Shown here: piece after piece, positions 61,901-63,709 of the stretch
How the letters are laid out: every line of letters starts with the position of its first letter
Position numbering within the stretch: position 1 is the stretch's first letter
NCBI GenBank assembly: GCA_037179385.1
Contig: CM074189.1
Coordinates: forward strand, 21,277,020 to 21,341,019
Source: Holothuria scabra
Lineage: Eukaryota > Echinodermata > Holothuroidea > Aspidochirotida > Holothuriidae
Direction of reading: 5' to 3'
Length of the DNA stretch: 64,000 bases
Notes under the pieces: model-generated
Seen by the model: only the letters and a program-made list of their open reading frames with translations
The model's database searches: none
What the model was told of the DNA's origin: nothing
Translations under genes and position numbers: made by a program

Positions 61901-63705
61901 TACTACGTCAACAAGTAACAGGGCATGCTTTGACTTGAAAAATTCTGGTTTTATTTCCCCAATAAAACTAATACAGGCACAACTTTTGCAAAAAAGATGT
62001 GCTGATCTGAATTGACAAGAGTGAAGTAAGTGATCAAATCACAGTAAAAGAAGCTAACAGAACAACACACTCAGATCCAAACTTATTTCTGCCCCCAGAT
62101 TTTCATAGTTATGTATTTATCCCAAATCCTTTTGTCTCCATTAGTGATTCATTCCATGCAGAATTCATAAGGACTTGCTGAAAATAGGATAAACTTACTC
62201 AAAAGTACAGTGCAGAACTGCCCTCCAAAAGCTGGTGTACAGGAACAGAAGCCCTCCTCATTGCAAACTCCACCATTCTGACATGGTTGCTCACAGGTGA
62301 CTGAACCAAAAAAAAAAAAAAAACAGAAAAAAAAAGTTTTGATGGATTTCACTTTCTGGATTTCACTTTTGCTTTGTTACGTTAGGTTAGATGGAGTTTT
62401 ACAGCCTGGTTTCGAGTCGAGCAGGCCACAGCCTTTCTTTCAGTTGTGGCTCACTGGCTTGTTTTCCCTACTCCATTGCTTTTGCTGAGCACCCAAGCAC
62501 AATGGAAGTAGGTTTCCTTATTAAAGTCTTCAGAATGACCTGGCCAGCACACTAACTCTTGCTTATGTTAGGTGAATTTATGAGCTCTGCTTGAACTCTT
62601 GCCTATGTTAGGAGAATTTATGGTTGCACTTGAGAGTGAGTATTAACACATTTTAAAGTAGATTTAACATGAAAAATAACAAAAATTTTACAAAATTGCA
62701 AATGAGTAAAGGACTACCCTTACAAAAAAGGTGGCCGAATTCCTTGGGTTCACCCAAGGCATTTCTTGGGTAATCTTGGGCAAAACTTGCCCAAGAAATA
62801 GACCATGTCAGTGACACCCATGTCACTGGCATGCCATGTTCTTCCAAGAATTACCCAAGTCTGACATGCACTGTGACATGGGTATTCATACCAGTGGTTT
62901 GGCTTGTATTTTCTTGGGTTTACCCATGTCCACAGTTAGAAATACTAAATCAGCTATTGTTTGAGATTTAATCCCATGTCTGACATGGTCTATTAAGTTA
63001 TAAAAGACAATAGTAACACTCATTTGACTTGGGTACAACCCATGTCACTCTTCTTGCATTGACTTGGTCTACACTATTGTGTTTTCTCTCCCTGCCATTG
63101 TTGTGACATGGGTTATAATTCATCAATACACCAGACATGGTTTAAACCAAGAACCACTCATGTCAGACATGGGTTGACACTGTCTTGGGTTTTCATGGTT
63201 ATGTCTTGGGTTAATCCTATGATGACAAGTTTTTTAGCTAAAAGACAAAAGAATGACATGGTCTGACCCATGTCACATGGTTGAAAACCATGCCTTAACC
63301 AAGACCGCCCATGGCGACATGGGCGTATTTCGAACATCTTTTTTGTAAGGGTATGTAATGCAACATGGAAAAAGAGATAATTTAGATTAAAGCAGTTAGA
63401 TTTAATCATCTGGTCACAATATGTGAAGAAACCTGAGTAAAGTTAAGGAGGAAAATAACTAATTACACCTGAGGAATGCCATCGATACCCTGCATGGCTA
63501 ATCCATGTCTGCAATGTCAAATGTTCAGATACTTGCATGCCATAAAACAAAAGCTTTATCATTGAAATAGGGCTTTGAGGTAAGAAAATGTGAACATGGA
63601 TGTTACCATTTCTTTCACACCGTTCTCCCTTAAAACCTTGAGGACAGAGACATTTGCCTTTGTGACAATTTCCATTAACGCAGGCAGGATTGCATGTTTC
63701 TTCCG
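16734..63705 (-). CDS. KCP / crossveinless-2-like secreted BMP modulator with EGF and Ig N-terminal part (5' incomplete)
   Basis: Thirty-five exons, 4,910 nt in total, keep a single frame to the TGA at 16736-16734 (about 1,635 residues). Domains in order: EGF x5, Ig, EGF-like x3, calcium-binding EGF x2, VWC x14, VWD (two-part, with GDPH), C8, TIL. Family knowledge: proteins with VWC-VWD-C8-TIL (BMPER/CV-2, KCP) bind BMP ligands through VWC modules outside the cell and raise or lower signalling, and CV-2 is cleaved at GDPH. Fourteen VWC modules are nearer KCP than BMPER (five). The EGF and Ig part is extra. Almost all module borders are phase-1 introns. The signal peptide and any earlier exons lie right of the window. 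A less likely reading is two adjacent genes (EGF-Ig and VWC-VWD), but no stop or start separates them. Confidence 0.9.
17262..17513 (+). mobile_element. tRNA-derived SINE, copy S1 (full length)
   Basis: The head carries an A box (TGGTCTAACGGTAAGAG, about 17275-17291) and a B box (GGTTTGATTCC, 17319-17329) and looks like a tRNA gene. The body runs through AGCAATGGAGTAGGGAAAAC to a tail of CTAA repeats. It lies in the intron between exons 34 and 35, antisense to the gene. Confidence 0.85.
17515..18325. other. Intron sequence, nothing specific
   Basis: Part of the intron between exons 34 and 35. The minus-strand open frame at 17956-18420 has no recognisable domain and spans a poly-A run, so I do not call it a gene. 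Confidence 0.4.
18327..18790. repeat. Tandem repeat, about 124-bp unit, 3.5 copies
   Basis: Each unit contains CCTGTTGAAATTACAACAGG, itself an inverted repeat (CCTGTTG/CAACAGG), then GGTATTGGCAATGTTCAAAT and ATTACCCTTTGGGG. The AACAGGTTGGAACAAGG landmarks start at 18351, 18485 and 18630. Small insertions vary the unit length. Confidence 0.8.
18865..19045 (-). CDS. KCP-like gene, exon 34: C8 domain, main part
   Basis: 181 nt, phase 0-1, acceptor TGAAG|, donor G|GTGAGT. Reads [25 protein letters not shown] and [18 protein letters not shown], then NYC: the typical C8 helix and cysteine pattern. Confidence 0.92.
19050..20015. other. Intron sequence between exons 33 and 34
   Basis: No exon or clear repeat recognised. 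The matching intron continues to 20939. Confidence 0.4.
20020..20402. mobile_element. Possible foldback element
   Basis: TACATGGACAGAG (20028-20040) is exactly complementary to CTCTGTCCATGTA (20383-20395), with weaker pairing outside (GGGACTTATA with GGGAAGTC). No target duplication could be defined. Confidence 0.4.
20940..21102 (-). CDS. KCP-like gene, exon 33: VWD end and C8 start
   Basis: 163 nt, phase 2-0, acceptor TTCAG|, donor T|GTAAGT. EFGNTF closes the [19 protein letters not shown] and VQECQVLY begin the C8 domain. Confidence 0.85.
21268..21410. repeat. Dispersed repeat R4, copy 1
   Basis: Contains TTACAAAGGATTGTGGGAT and a T-rich centre followed by a CATTGACA block. A related copy lies at 42862-43005, where the two ends are visibly inverted. 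Confidence 0.5.
22190..23235. repeat. Tandem array, about 145-bp unit, about 7 copies, carrying DR1 sites
   Basis: The unit includes ATGAAATCTATCCAAGTTTC, CTTGAGATATCGTGTTAAC, GACCCCTGGTGACCCCAGA and TGACCTTTGACCTC. The 13-mer TGACCTTTGACCT starts at 22262, 22536, 22687, 22835 and 22980, with one-base variants near 22394 and at 23123. Its reverse complement is AGGTCAAAGGTCA, a perfect direct-repeat-1 nuclear-receptor site. It lies in the intron between exons 32 and 33. Confidence 0.88.
23248..23298. repeat. CA/CACG microsatellite
   Basis: A CA-rich simple repeat with CTCTCG and GCAT interruptions, directly after the 145-bp array. Confidence 0.85.
23659..23681. other. Perfect 10-bp hairpin
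   Basis: CCCACATGAA and TTCATGTGGG are exact reverse complements with a 3-nt loop, about 35 bp outside the left end of the 23715 element. Confidence 0.55.
23715..24107. mobile_element. CCCTTAC foldback element, copy 1
   Basis: The ends CCCTTACAAAGAAGG and CCCTTTTTGTAAGGG are inverted. The interior is filled with short copies of ACCTGTG and CACAGGTT in both orientations. It shares ends and interior motif with 27933-28660, and ends only with 62717-63351. Confidence 0.7.
24216..24490 (+). repeat. Dispersed repeat R2, copy 1
   Basis: Shares GACGTTTTAGCCAATGTTAC, GTGAAGCTTGTCTCTGTAAT and GATACCTGAACAGGAAGTTC with 37868-38116 in the same orientation. No coding content. Confidence 0.75.
24720..24867 (-). 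CDS. KCP-like gene, exon 32: VWD domain, second part
   Basis: 148 nt, phase 1-2, acceptor TACAG|, donor T|GTAAGT. Contains [15 protein letters not shown] and the VWD signature [15 protein letters not shown], whose Asp/Asn residues bind calcium in VWD domains. Confidence 0.93.
25185..25690 (-). pseudogene. LINE reverse-transcriptase fragment
   Basis: The minus-strand frame shows RT blocks of a Jockey/CR1-type [59 protein letters not shown] and [19 protein letters not shown]. It is cut at both ends; the catalytic YADD block is absent and the frame stops after GVFLVKK. It lies in the intron after exon 31, starting within about 50 bp of that exon's donor, in the gene's orientation. Confidence 0.85.
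25734..26030 (-). CDS. KCP-like gene, exon 31: VWD domain, first part
   Basis: 297 nt, phase 1-1, acceptor TGTAG|, donor G|GTTAGT. Starts [16 protein letters not shown], the canonical VWD opening; GDPH is the Asp-Pro cleavage motif known from CV-2 and mucins. Then [13 protein letters not shown] and a beta-rich stretch to [12 protein letters not shown]. Confidence 0.95.
26726..26777 (-). CDS. KCP-like gene, exon 30: VWC module 14, end
   Basis: A 52-nt micro-exon, phase 0-1, acceptor GAAAG|, donor A|GTAAGT. Reads [15 protein letters not shown], supplying the CCxxC block missing from exon 29. Found by phase and by the expected motif. Confidence 0.82.
27003..27279. mobile_element. Foldback MITE with central palindrome
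   Basis: TTAAAGCTAGATGCACAC at the left pairs with GTGTGCGGCTAGCTTTAG at the right, and the pairing continues (TTTGCACACTGCAACTCAAC against GTTGAGTTGCAGCATGCAAA). The exact centre is a near-perfect 36-bp palindrome built on AGCTGAGAAGAA/TTCTTCTCAGCT. It lies in the intron between exons 29 and 30. Confidence 0.7.
27696..27856 (-). CDS. KCP-like gene, exon 29: VWC module 14, first part
   Basis: 161 nt, phase 1-0, acceptor TGCAG|, donor G|GTAAGA. Reads [29 protein letters not shown] and LVCKM (Cys 1-7). The intron falls between Cys7 and Cys8, unlike the Cys4/Cys5 split of the other modules. Confidence 0.88.
27933..28660. mobile_element. CCCTTAC foldback element, copy 2, with nested SINE
   Basis: It begins CCCTTACAAAAAAGAG and ends ATGTAAGGG. 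The interior has the same ACCTGTGGCAAA repeats as copy 1. A SINE in minus orientation sits inside it at 28041-28292, so the SINE jumped in later. Confidence 0.65.
28041..28292 (-). mobile_element. tRNA-derived SINE, copy S2 (full length)
   Basis: On the minus strand the B box is GGTTCGATTCC (28237-28227), a perfect match, and the A box region reads TTTGGCCTAACAGTATAGC. The body matches S1 (AATGGAGTAGGGAAAACAAG), ending in the TTAAAACTCCA side. Nested within the CCCTTAC element. Confidence 0.85.
28865..28974. mobile_element. Short palindromic MITE (110 bp)
   Basis: GGGGCCCGTTCCACAAAGAG and CTCTTTGTGGAACGGGCCCC are perfect inverted termini, and GCACAATCTTAAG/CTTAAGATTGTGC continues the stem. 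Nearly the whole element is two arms with a loop of about 35 nt. It lies in the intron between exons 28 and 29. Confidence 0.7.
29383..29506 (-). CDS. KCP-like gene, exon 28: VWC module 13, second half
   Basis: 124 nt, phase 0-1, acceptor TTCAG|, donor G|GTGAGT. Reads [16 protein letters not shown] and VCCPNC. Confidence 0.9.
29655..29872 (-). mobile_element. SINE copy S3, truncated at the tRNA head
   Basis: Same family as S1 and S2: GTTAGTTAGATGGAGTTTTA at the tail side, then TTGTTTTCCCTGACTCCATT and CTTTGGTATGACCTGGCCAG. The B box region is diverged. Confidence 0.7.
29900..31250. other. Intron sequence between exons 27 and 28
   Basis: No exon, domain or repeated element was recognised here, apart from AT-rich stretches near 31050-31150. 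Confidence 0.4.
31257..31445 (-). CDS. KCP-like gene, exon 27: VWC 12 second half + VWC 13 first half
   Basis: 189 nt, phase 0-0, acceptor TGCAG|, donor T|GTAAGT. Reads [22 protein letters not shown], then [15 protein letters not shown] and CHQCECI. A SINE fragment and an antisense LINE begin within about 100 bp of its acceptor. Confidence 0.92.
31540..33595 (+). mobile_element. 5'-truncated LINE with an open reverse-transcriptase frame
   Basis: An open frame runs to the stop at 33354-33356; the element-derived part begins near [22 protein letters not shown] blocks: [33 protein letters not shown] (first Asp), [20 protein letters not shown], and [10 protein letters not shown] (catalytic YADD). 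The tail has a CxxC..H..C motif ([19 protein letters not shown]). The endonuclease and earlier RT parts are missing, typical of 5' truncation. The 3' end is AATAAATTGAACTTGAACTT. It lies antisense in the intron between exons 26 and 27. An uninterrupted frame of about 600 codons suggests a recent insertion. LINE clade not assigned. Confidence 0.9.
33600..34045. other. Intron sequence after the LINE
   Basis: No element or exon recognised. The small plus-strand frames here are uninformative. Confidence 0.35.
34051..34320. mobile_element. Foldback MITE (270 bp)
   Basis: TACGTGAAATAGCCC and GGGCTATTTCAAGTA are inverted ends. TTGCCTACCACTA / TAGTGGTAGGCA and AACCCGACTT / AAGTCGGGTA continue the pairing inward. 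No coding content. Confidence 0.7.
34952..35037 (-). CDS. KCP-like gene, exon 26: VWC module 12, first half
   Basis: 86 nt, phase 1-0, acceptor TTCAG|, donor A|GTAAGT. Reads [15 protein letters not shown] and CSQCICI. Slightly short between Cys1 and Cys2. Confidence 0.87.
35110..35470. repeat. C-rich low-complexity stretch
   Basis: The plus strand is C-rich, with loose repeats of TTAGTTCCCACTTCCTCTC-like phrases every 60-80 bp. On the gene's strand it is G-rich. It lies in the intron between exons 25 and 26. Confidence 0.5.
35625..35904 (-). CDS. KCP-like gene, exon 25: VWC 10 second half + complete VWC 11
   Basis: 280 nt, phase 0-1, acceptor TTTAG|, donor G|GTAAGT. Reads [14 protein letters not shown] and ECCPAC, then module 11: [29 protein letters not shown] and GCCPEC. 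Confidence 0.92.
36380..36559 (-). CDS. KCP-like gene, exon 24: VWC 9 second half + VWC 10 first half
   Basis: 180 nt, phase 0-0, acceptor TGCAG|, donor G|GTAATT. Reads [22 protein letters not shown], then [15 protein letters not shown] and CVTCSCM. Confidence 0.92.
36650..37234 (-). pseudogene. LINE C-terminal fragment
   Basis: The minus-strand frame has the C-terminal blocks of Jockey/CR1-type LINEs: [57 protein letters not shown] and [20 protein letters not shown]. An ATA/AAT-rich tail follows at 36650-36690. The RT core is missing (5' truncation). It lies in the intron between exons 23 and 24, in the gene's orientation. Confidence 0.88.
37868..38116 (+). repeat. Dispersed repeat R2, copy 2
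   Basis: Partner of 24216-24490, in the same orientation. It ends about 60 bp from exon 23. It is flanked on both sides by broken SINE pieces (about 37820-37870 and 38110-38160), so the repeat may have inserted into a SINE. Confidence 0.7.
38177..38448 (-). CDS. KCP-like gene, exon 23: VWC module 8 + first half of VWC 9
   Basis: 272 nt, phase 1-0, acceptor AACAG|, donor G|GTATGG. Module 8 is complete: [31 protein letters not shown] and ACCKDC. It runs on into [14 protein letters not shown] and CETCECR. One of the longest exons of the gene. Confidence 0.92.
38460..40310. other. Intron sequence between exons 22 and 23
   Basis: Holds a SINE fragment (about 39545-39630, AGTCTTTGGTATGATCCT), a run of 15 G (39893-39907) and otherwise unremarkable AT-rich sequence. 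No exon recognised. Confidence 0.4.
40313..40605 (+). repeat. Dispersed repeat R3, copy 1
   Basis: Shares AACATAGACACCCCAGTAGA, GTGGGGTGTAACTGGTATCT, GTGAAACCTGACTA and TAATCAGGCAGAGAAGGAG with copies at 46395-46755 and 59996-60340. All are in the same orientation and end in AAAGTAAGA...GTTTCATCATG. Confidence 0.8.
40855..40951 (-). CDS. KCP-like gene, exon 22: VWC module 7, second half
   Basis: 97 nt, phase 0-1, acceptor TAAAG|, donor G|GTATGT. Reads [17 protein letters not shown] and ends ECCPRC. Confidence 0.88.
41840..41922 (-). CDS. KCP-like gene, exon 21: VWC module 7, first half
   Basis: 83 nt, phase 1-0, acceptor TGCAG|, donor T|GTAAGT. Reads [15 protein letters not shown] and CKTCSCI. 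Confidence 0.9.
41947..42163. mobile_element. Foldback repeat R5, copy 1
   Basis: CATTACAGATTTCGCTCCCT at the left pairs with AGGAGTAGAATTCTCTAATG at the right. The interior has TGACAAAAAGCCACATTGTT and CATCGGCCAAGTCATGATGT. A second copy is at 49935-50150. Confidence 0.7.
42367..42540 (-). CDS. KCP-like gene, exon 20: VWC module 6 (single exon)
   Basis: 174 nt, phase 1-1, acceptor TACAG|, donor G|GTAAGT. Whole module: [33 protein letters not shown] and ACCPVC. Confidence 0.92.
42862..43005. mobile_element. Dispersed repeat R4, copy 2 (foldback)
   Basis: AGCCATTACAAAGGATTGTG and CACAATTCTTTTTAGTTGCT are imperfect inverted ends. It matches 21268-21410. Confidence 0.55.
43010..43430. other. 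Intron sequence between exons 19 and 20
   Basis: No exon or repeat recognised. Confidence 0.35.
43435..43564 (-). CDS. KCP-like gene, exon 19: VWC module 5, second half
   Basis: 130 nt, phase 0-1, acceptor AACAG|, donor G|GTATTT. Reads [16 protein letters not shown] and ends GECCPDC, with a proline-rich insert (VPPPPV) before the final cysteines. Confidence 0.9.
43924..44115 (-). CDS. KCP-like gene, exon 18: VWC 4 second half + VWC 5 first half
   Basis: 192 nt, phase 0-0, acceptor TTCAG|, donor G|GTAAGT. Holds [16 protein letters not shown] and GECCPEC, then [16 protein letters not shown] and CQSCVCK. The linker intron between modules seen elsewhere is missing here. Confidence 0.92.
44120..44760. 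other. Intron sequence between exons 17 and 18
   Basis: No exon or repeat recognised. Confidence 0.35.
44765..44847 (-). CDS. KCP-like gene, exon 17: VWC module 4, first half
   Basis: 83 nt, phase 1-0, acceptor TGCAG|, donor G|GTATGT. Reads [15 protein letters not shown] and CKLCTCL. Confidence 0.88.
44850..45560. other. Intron sequence between exons 16 and 17
   Basis: Contains two similar phrases, CCCTGAAATATGCAxxTTAT and CCCTGAAATATGCAGGTTAT (about 44830-44850 and 45270-45290). The first of these overlaps the start of exon 17, so the second may be a small duplicate of exon-border sequence. A run of 14 C lies at 45345-45358. Confidence 0.4.
45566..45653 (-). CDS. KCP-like gene, exon 16: VWC module 3, second half
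   Basis: 88 nt, phase 0-1, acceptor ACCAG|, donor A|GTAGGT. Reads [16 protein letters not shown] and ends GTCCLTC. Confidence 0.9.
46395..46755 (+). repeat. Dispersed repeat R3, copy 2
   Basis: Partner of 40313-40605 and 59996-60340. It ends about 90 bp from exon 15. Confidence 0.8.
46849..46931 (-). CDS. KCP-like gene, exon 15: VWC module 3, first half
   Basis: 83 nt, phase 1-0, acceptor TCCAG|, donor T|GTAAGT. Reads [15 protein letters not shown] and CSVCECV. The phase-0 intron lies between Cys4 and Cys5, the standard split in this gene. Confidence 0.88.
47049..47349. repeat. Three tandem copies including the 3' end of exon 14
   Basis: Copies at about 47049-47138, 47139-47243 and 47244-47349 share GGTCATACAGGGGAGGGGTT, AGTACATATAAACACTTACT and CAACACTCTCCTTGTCTGGG. 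The last copy contains the true 3' end and donor of exon 14. The middle one keeps a GECCRE-like reading and a GTAAGT donor; the first is more diverged. Confidence 0.85.
47292..47471 (-). CDS. KCP-like gene, exon 14: VWC module 2 (single exon)
   Basis: 180 nt, phase 1-1, acceptor AACAG|, donor A|GTAAGT. Whole ten-Cys module: [28 protein letters not shown] and ending GECCREC. Its 3' end and donor lie in a segment that is tandemly repeated downstream (47049-47349). Confidence 0.9.
47520..48450. other. Intron sequence between exons 13 and 14, first part
   Basis: Searched on the minus strand for the missing C-terminal half of VWC module 1; no CCxxC block was found. A single diverged piece of the 22190-23235 unit occurs near 47605-47660 (AAATGACCTCTGACCTTCAT). 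Confidence 0.45.
48457..48648 (+). repeat. Six spaced copies of GGCTCC-TTTCT-AGCC
   Basis: Copies of GGCTCCGTTTCTAGCC or close variants start at 48457, 48499, 48532, 48562, 48595 (degenerate, GACTCC...AGTC) and 48633. The spacing is 30 to 42 bp with unrelated spacers. Each begins GGCT and ends AGCC, so each can form a 4-bp stem. Confidence 0.7.
49573..49795 (-). repeat. Dispersed repeat R1, copy 2
   Basis: Inverted relative to 11388-11605 and 59303-59521. Begins TAGTGACTGTGTGCAGCCAT and ends CTGAAATCAGACCATCACTT on the plus strand. Confidence 0.7.
49815..49933 (-). mobile_element. SINE fragment
   Basis: Contains ACTACTCCATTCCTTATTCT, CAAGAACAATGGCAGTGGGT and GGTATGACCTGGCCAGGAGT, matching S1-S3. 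Truncated. Confidence 0.6.
49935..50150. mobile_element. Foldback repeat R5, copy 2
   Basis: Begins CATTACAGATTTAGCTCCCT and ends AAGGGGAAGAATTCTCTAATG-type sequence at 50150, matching 41947-42163. It ends 56 bp from the donor of exon 13. Confidence 0.7.
50207..50326 (-). CDS. KCP-like gene, exon 13: VWC module 1, incomplete
   Basis: 120 nt, phase 1-1, acceptor TAAAG|, donor A|GTGAGT. Reads [24 protein letters not shown] and TVCHDTMC: cysteines 1 to 6 of a VWC. The usual C-terminal part with the CCxxC block is absent, and I could not find it in the following intron (47472-50206). Splicing straight to exon 14 keeps the frame. Confidence 0.8.
50330..51790. other. Intron sequence between exons 12 and 13
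   Basis: Contains a small tandem duplication (about 51178-51248) of GCTGCAGAATCTCAAACTTT. No exon recognised. Confidence 0.45.
51795..51965. repeat. Motif-rich foldback sequence (CATGTGGGATT)
   Basis: Copies of CATGTGGGATTTATGTGGGA, TTTTTCCCACAT and AATCCCACATGC occur in both orientations. Its style is like the interiors of the CCCTTAC elements, but that terminus is not seen here. Confidence 0.5.
52549..52680 (-). CDS. KCP-like gene, exon 12: calcium-binding EGF 2
   Basis: 132 nt, phase 1-1, acceptor CATAG|, donor G|GTAAAT. Starts [12 protein letters not shown] and contains [12 protein letters not shown], again the hydroxylation consensus. It is the last EGF before the VWC block. Confidence 0.9.
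53113..53232 (-). CDS. KCP-like gene, exon 11: calcium-binding EGF 1
   Basis: 120 nt, phase 1-1, acceptor TTCAG|, donor G|GTAAGC. Starts [12 protein letters not shown] and contains [12 protein letters not shown], which fits the Asn/Asp-hydroxylation consensus C-x-[DN]-x4-[FY]-x-C-x-C of calcium-binding EGF domains. Confidence 0.9.
   Translation of the reverse strand: MSSNVTSTWSCVTMVASILMEVTGVTVNQDLNLMPTLHV
53682..53777 (-). CDS. KCP-like gene, exon 10: EGF-like repeat 8
   Basis: 96 nt, phase 1-1, acceptor TTCAG|, donor G|GTATGT. Reads [16 protein letters not shown], then [12 protein letters not shown]. The NGG loop of the other repeats is replaced by DNF, so this is a divergent EGF. Confidence 0.85.
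54440..54538 (-). CDS. KCP-like gene, exon 9: EGF repeat 7
   Basis: 99 nt, phase 1-1, acceptor TACAG|, donor G|GTAATT. Reads [17 protein letters not shown], then [12 protein letters not shown]. Confidence 0.88.
54620..55290. repeat. 70-bp tandem repeat, about 9 copies, joined to a SINE
   Basis: The unit contains GAGGCCCTACCTCACTGTGC, AGTCAACTGGCTGAGG and TTTTACAGCTGAGTTGGT. The landmark GGCCCTACCT (or variant) starts near 54671, 54741, 54811, 54882, 54952, 55022, 55091, 55161 and 55232, a 70-bp period. The GAGGTTTTACAGCTCAG part resembles the SINE tail, and SINE body sequence follows the last copy (about 55265-55385). Confidence 0.88.
55668..55772 (-). CDS. KCP-like gene, exon 8: EGF repeat 6
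   Basis: 105 nt, phase 1-1, acceptor GGCAG|, donor G|GTAAGT. Reads [16 protein letters not shown], then [12 protein letters not shown]. Confidence 0.88.
55780..57580. other. Intron sequence between exons 7 and 8
   Basis: Contains three short tandem copies of GCATGGTAACACATGTGCAT (about 56197-56258) and a run of 13 G (57222-57234). No exon recognised. Confidence 0.45.
57585..57728 (-). CDS. KCP-like gene, exon 7: Ig domain, C-terminal half
   Basis: 144 nt, phase 1-1, acceptor TTTCAG|, donor T|GTAAGT. Contains AAQLRITEF and the signature DAGTYKC of an Ig F strand with the second cysteine. Together with exon 6 it makes one Ig domain placed between EGF repeats 5 and 6. Confidence 0.85.
57730..58915. 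other. Intron splitting the Ig domain (exons 6-7)
   Basis: No exon or repeat recognised. Confidence 0.4.
58922..59080 (-). CDS. KCP-like gene, exon 6: Ig domain, N-terminal half
   Basis: 159 nt, phase 1-1, acceptor TTTCAG|, donor G|GTATTA. Contains the first Ig cysteine (DVVLICTL) and the core Trp (PPKWFDNNG). The intron falls inside the Ig fold and the second half is in the next exon. Confidence 0.82.
59303..59521 (+). repeat. Dispersed repeat R1, copy 3
   Basis: Direct partner of 11388-11605: ACAGCAAGTAATGGTCTGAT at the start, CCTTGCTTACCTGTATCATG in the middle. Confidence 0.7.
59708..59806 (-). CDS. KCP-like gene, exon 5: EGF repeat 5
   Basis: 99 nt, phase 1-1, acceptor TATAG|, donor G|GTAAAT. 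Reads [16 protein letters not shown], then [12 protein letters not shown]. Confidence 0.88.
59996..60340 (+). repeat. Dispersed repeat R3, copy 3
   Basis: Partner of 40313-40605 and 46395-46755 (AACATAGACACCCCAATAGA, GTGGGGTGTAACTGATATCT). Confidence 0.8.
60513..60611 (-). CDS. KCP-like gene, exon 4: EGF repeat 4
   Basis: 99 nt, phase 1-1, acceptor CACAG|, donor G|GTGAGA. Reads [16 protein letters not shown], then [12 protein letters not shown]. Confidence 0.88.
60620..61145. other. Intron sequence between exons 3 and 4
   Basis: Contains a run of 16 C (60771-60786). No exon recognised. Confidence 0.4.
61148..61325 (-). mobile_element. SINE fragment
   Basis: Starts GTTAGTTGTATGAGGTTTTA and continues with AAGTTGTGGCTACCTGGACT and CACTAAGTACAATAGCAGTT, a diverged copy of the S1-S3 family without its tRNA head. 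Confidence 0.55.
61482..61580 (-). CDS. KCP-like gene, exon 3: EGF repeat 3
   Basis: 99 nt, phase 1-1, acceptor CACCAG|, donor G|GTGTGT. Reads [17 protein letters not shown], then [12 protein letters not shown]. Too short to stand out as a separate long open frame, but the six Cys and both splice sites are clear. Confidence 0.88.
62199..62300 (-). CDS. KCP-like gene, exon 2: EGF repeat 2
   Basis: 102 nt, phase 1-1, acceptor TTCAG| after a long T run, donor A|GTAAGT. Reads [18 protein letters not shown], then [12 protein letters not shown]. Confidence 0.9.
   Translation of the reverse strand, partial: SPVSNHVRMVEFAMRRASVPVHQLLEGSSALYF
62385..62560 (-). mobile_element. SINE fragment
   Basis: GGTTAGATGGAGTTTTACAG, then TCAGTTGTGGCTCACTGGCT, TGTTTTCCCTACTCCATTGC and ATGACCTGGCCAGCACAC: a clear family member truncated at the head. 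Confidence 0.7.
62717..63351. mobile_element. CCCTTAC foldback element, copy 3, with a different interior
   Basis: It begins CCCTTACAAAAAAGGTG and ends CATCTTTTTTGTAAGGG, flanked by TA on both sides. The interior (about 600 bp) is dominated by short copies of CTTGGGT, GACATGGGT and their complements, unlike copies 1 and 2, whose interior motif is ACCTGTG. Confidence 0.75.
63607..63705 (-). CDS. KCP-like gene, exon 1 in window: EGF repeat 1
   Basis: 99 nt, phase 1-1, acceptor TATAG|, donor G|GTAACA. Six cysteines in EGF spacing: [15 protein letters not shown], then [12 protein letters not shown]. The preceding exon is outside the window. Confidence 0.88.
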
Positions 63706-63709
63706 CTAT

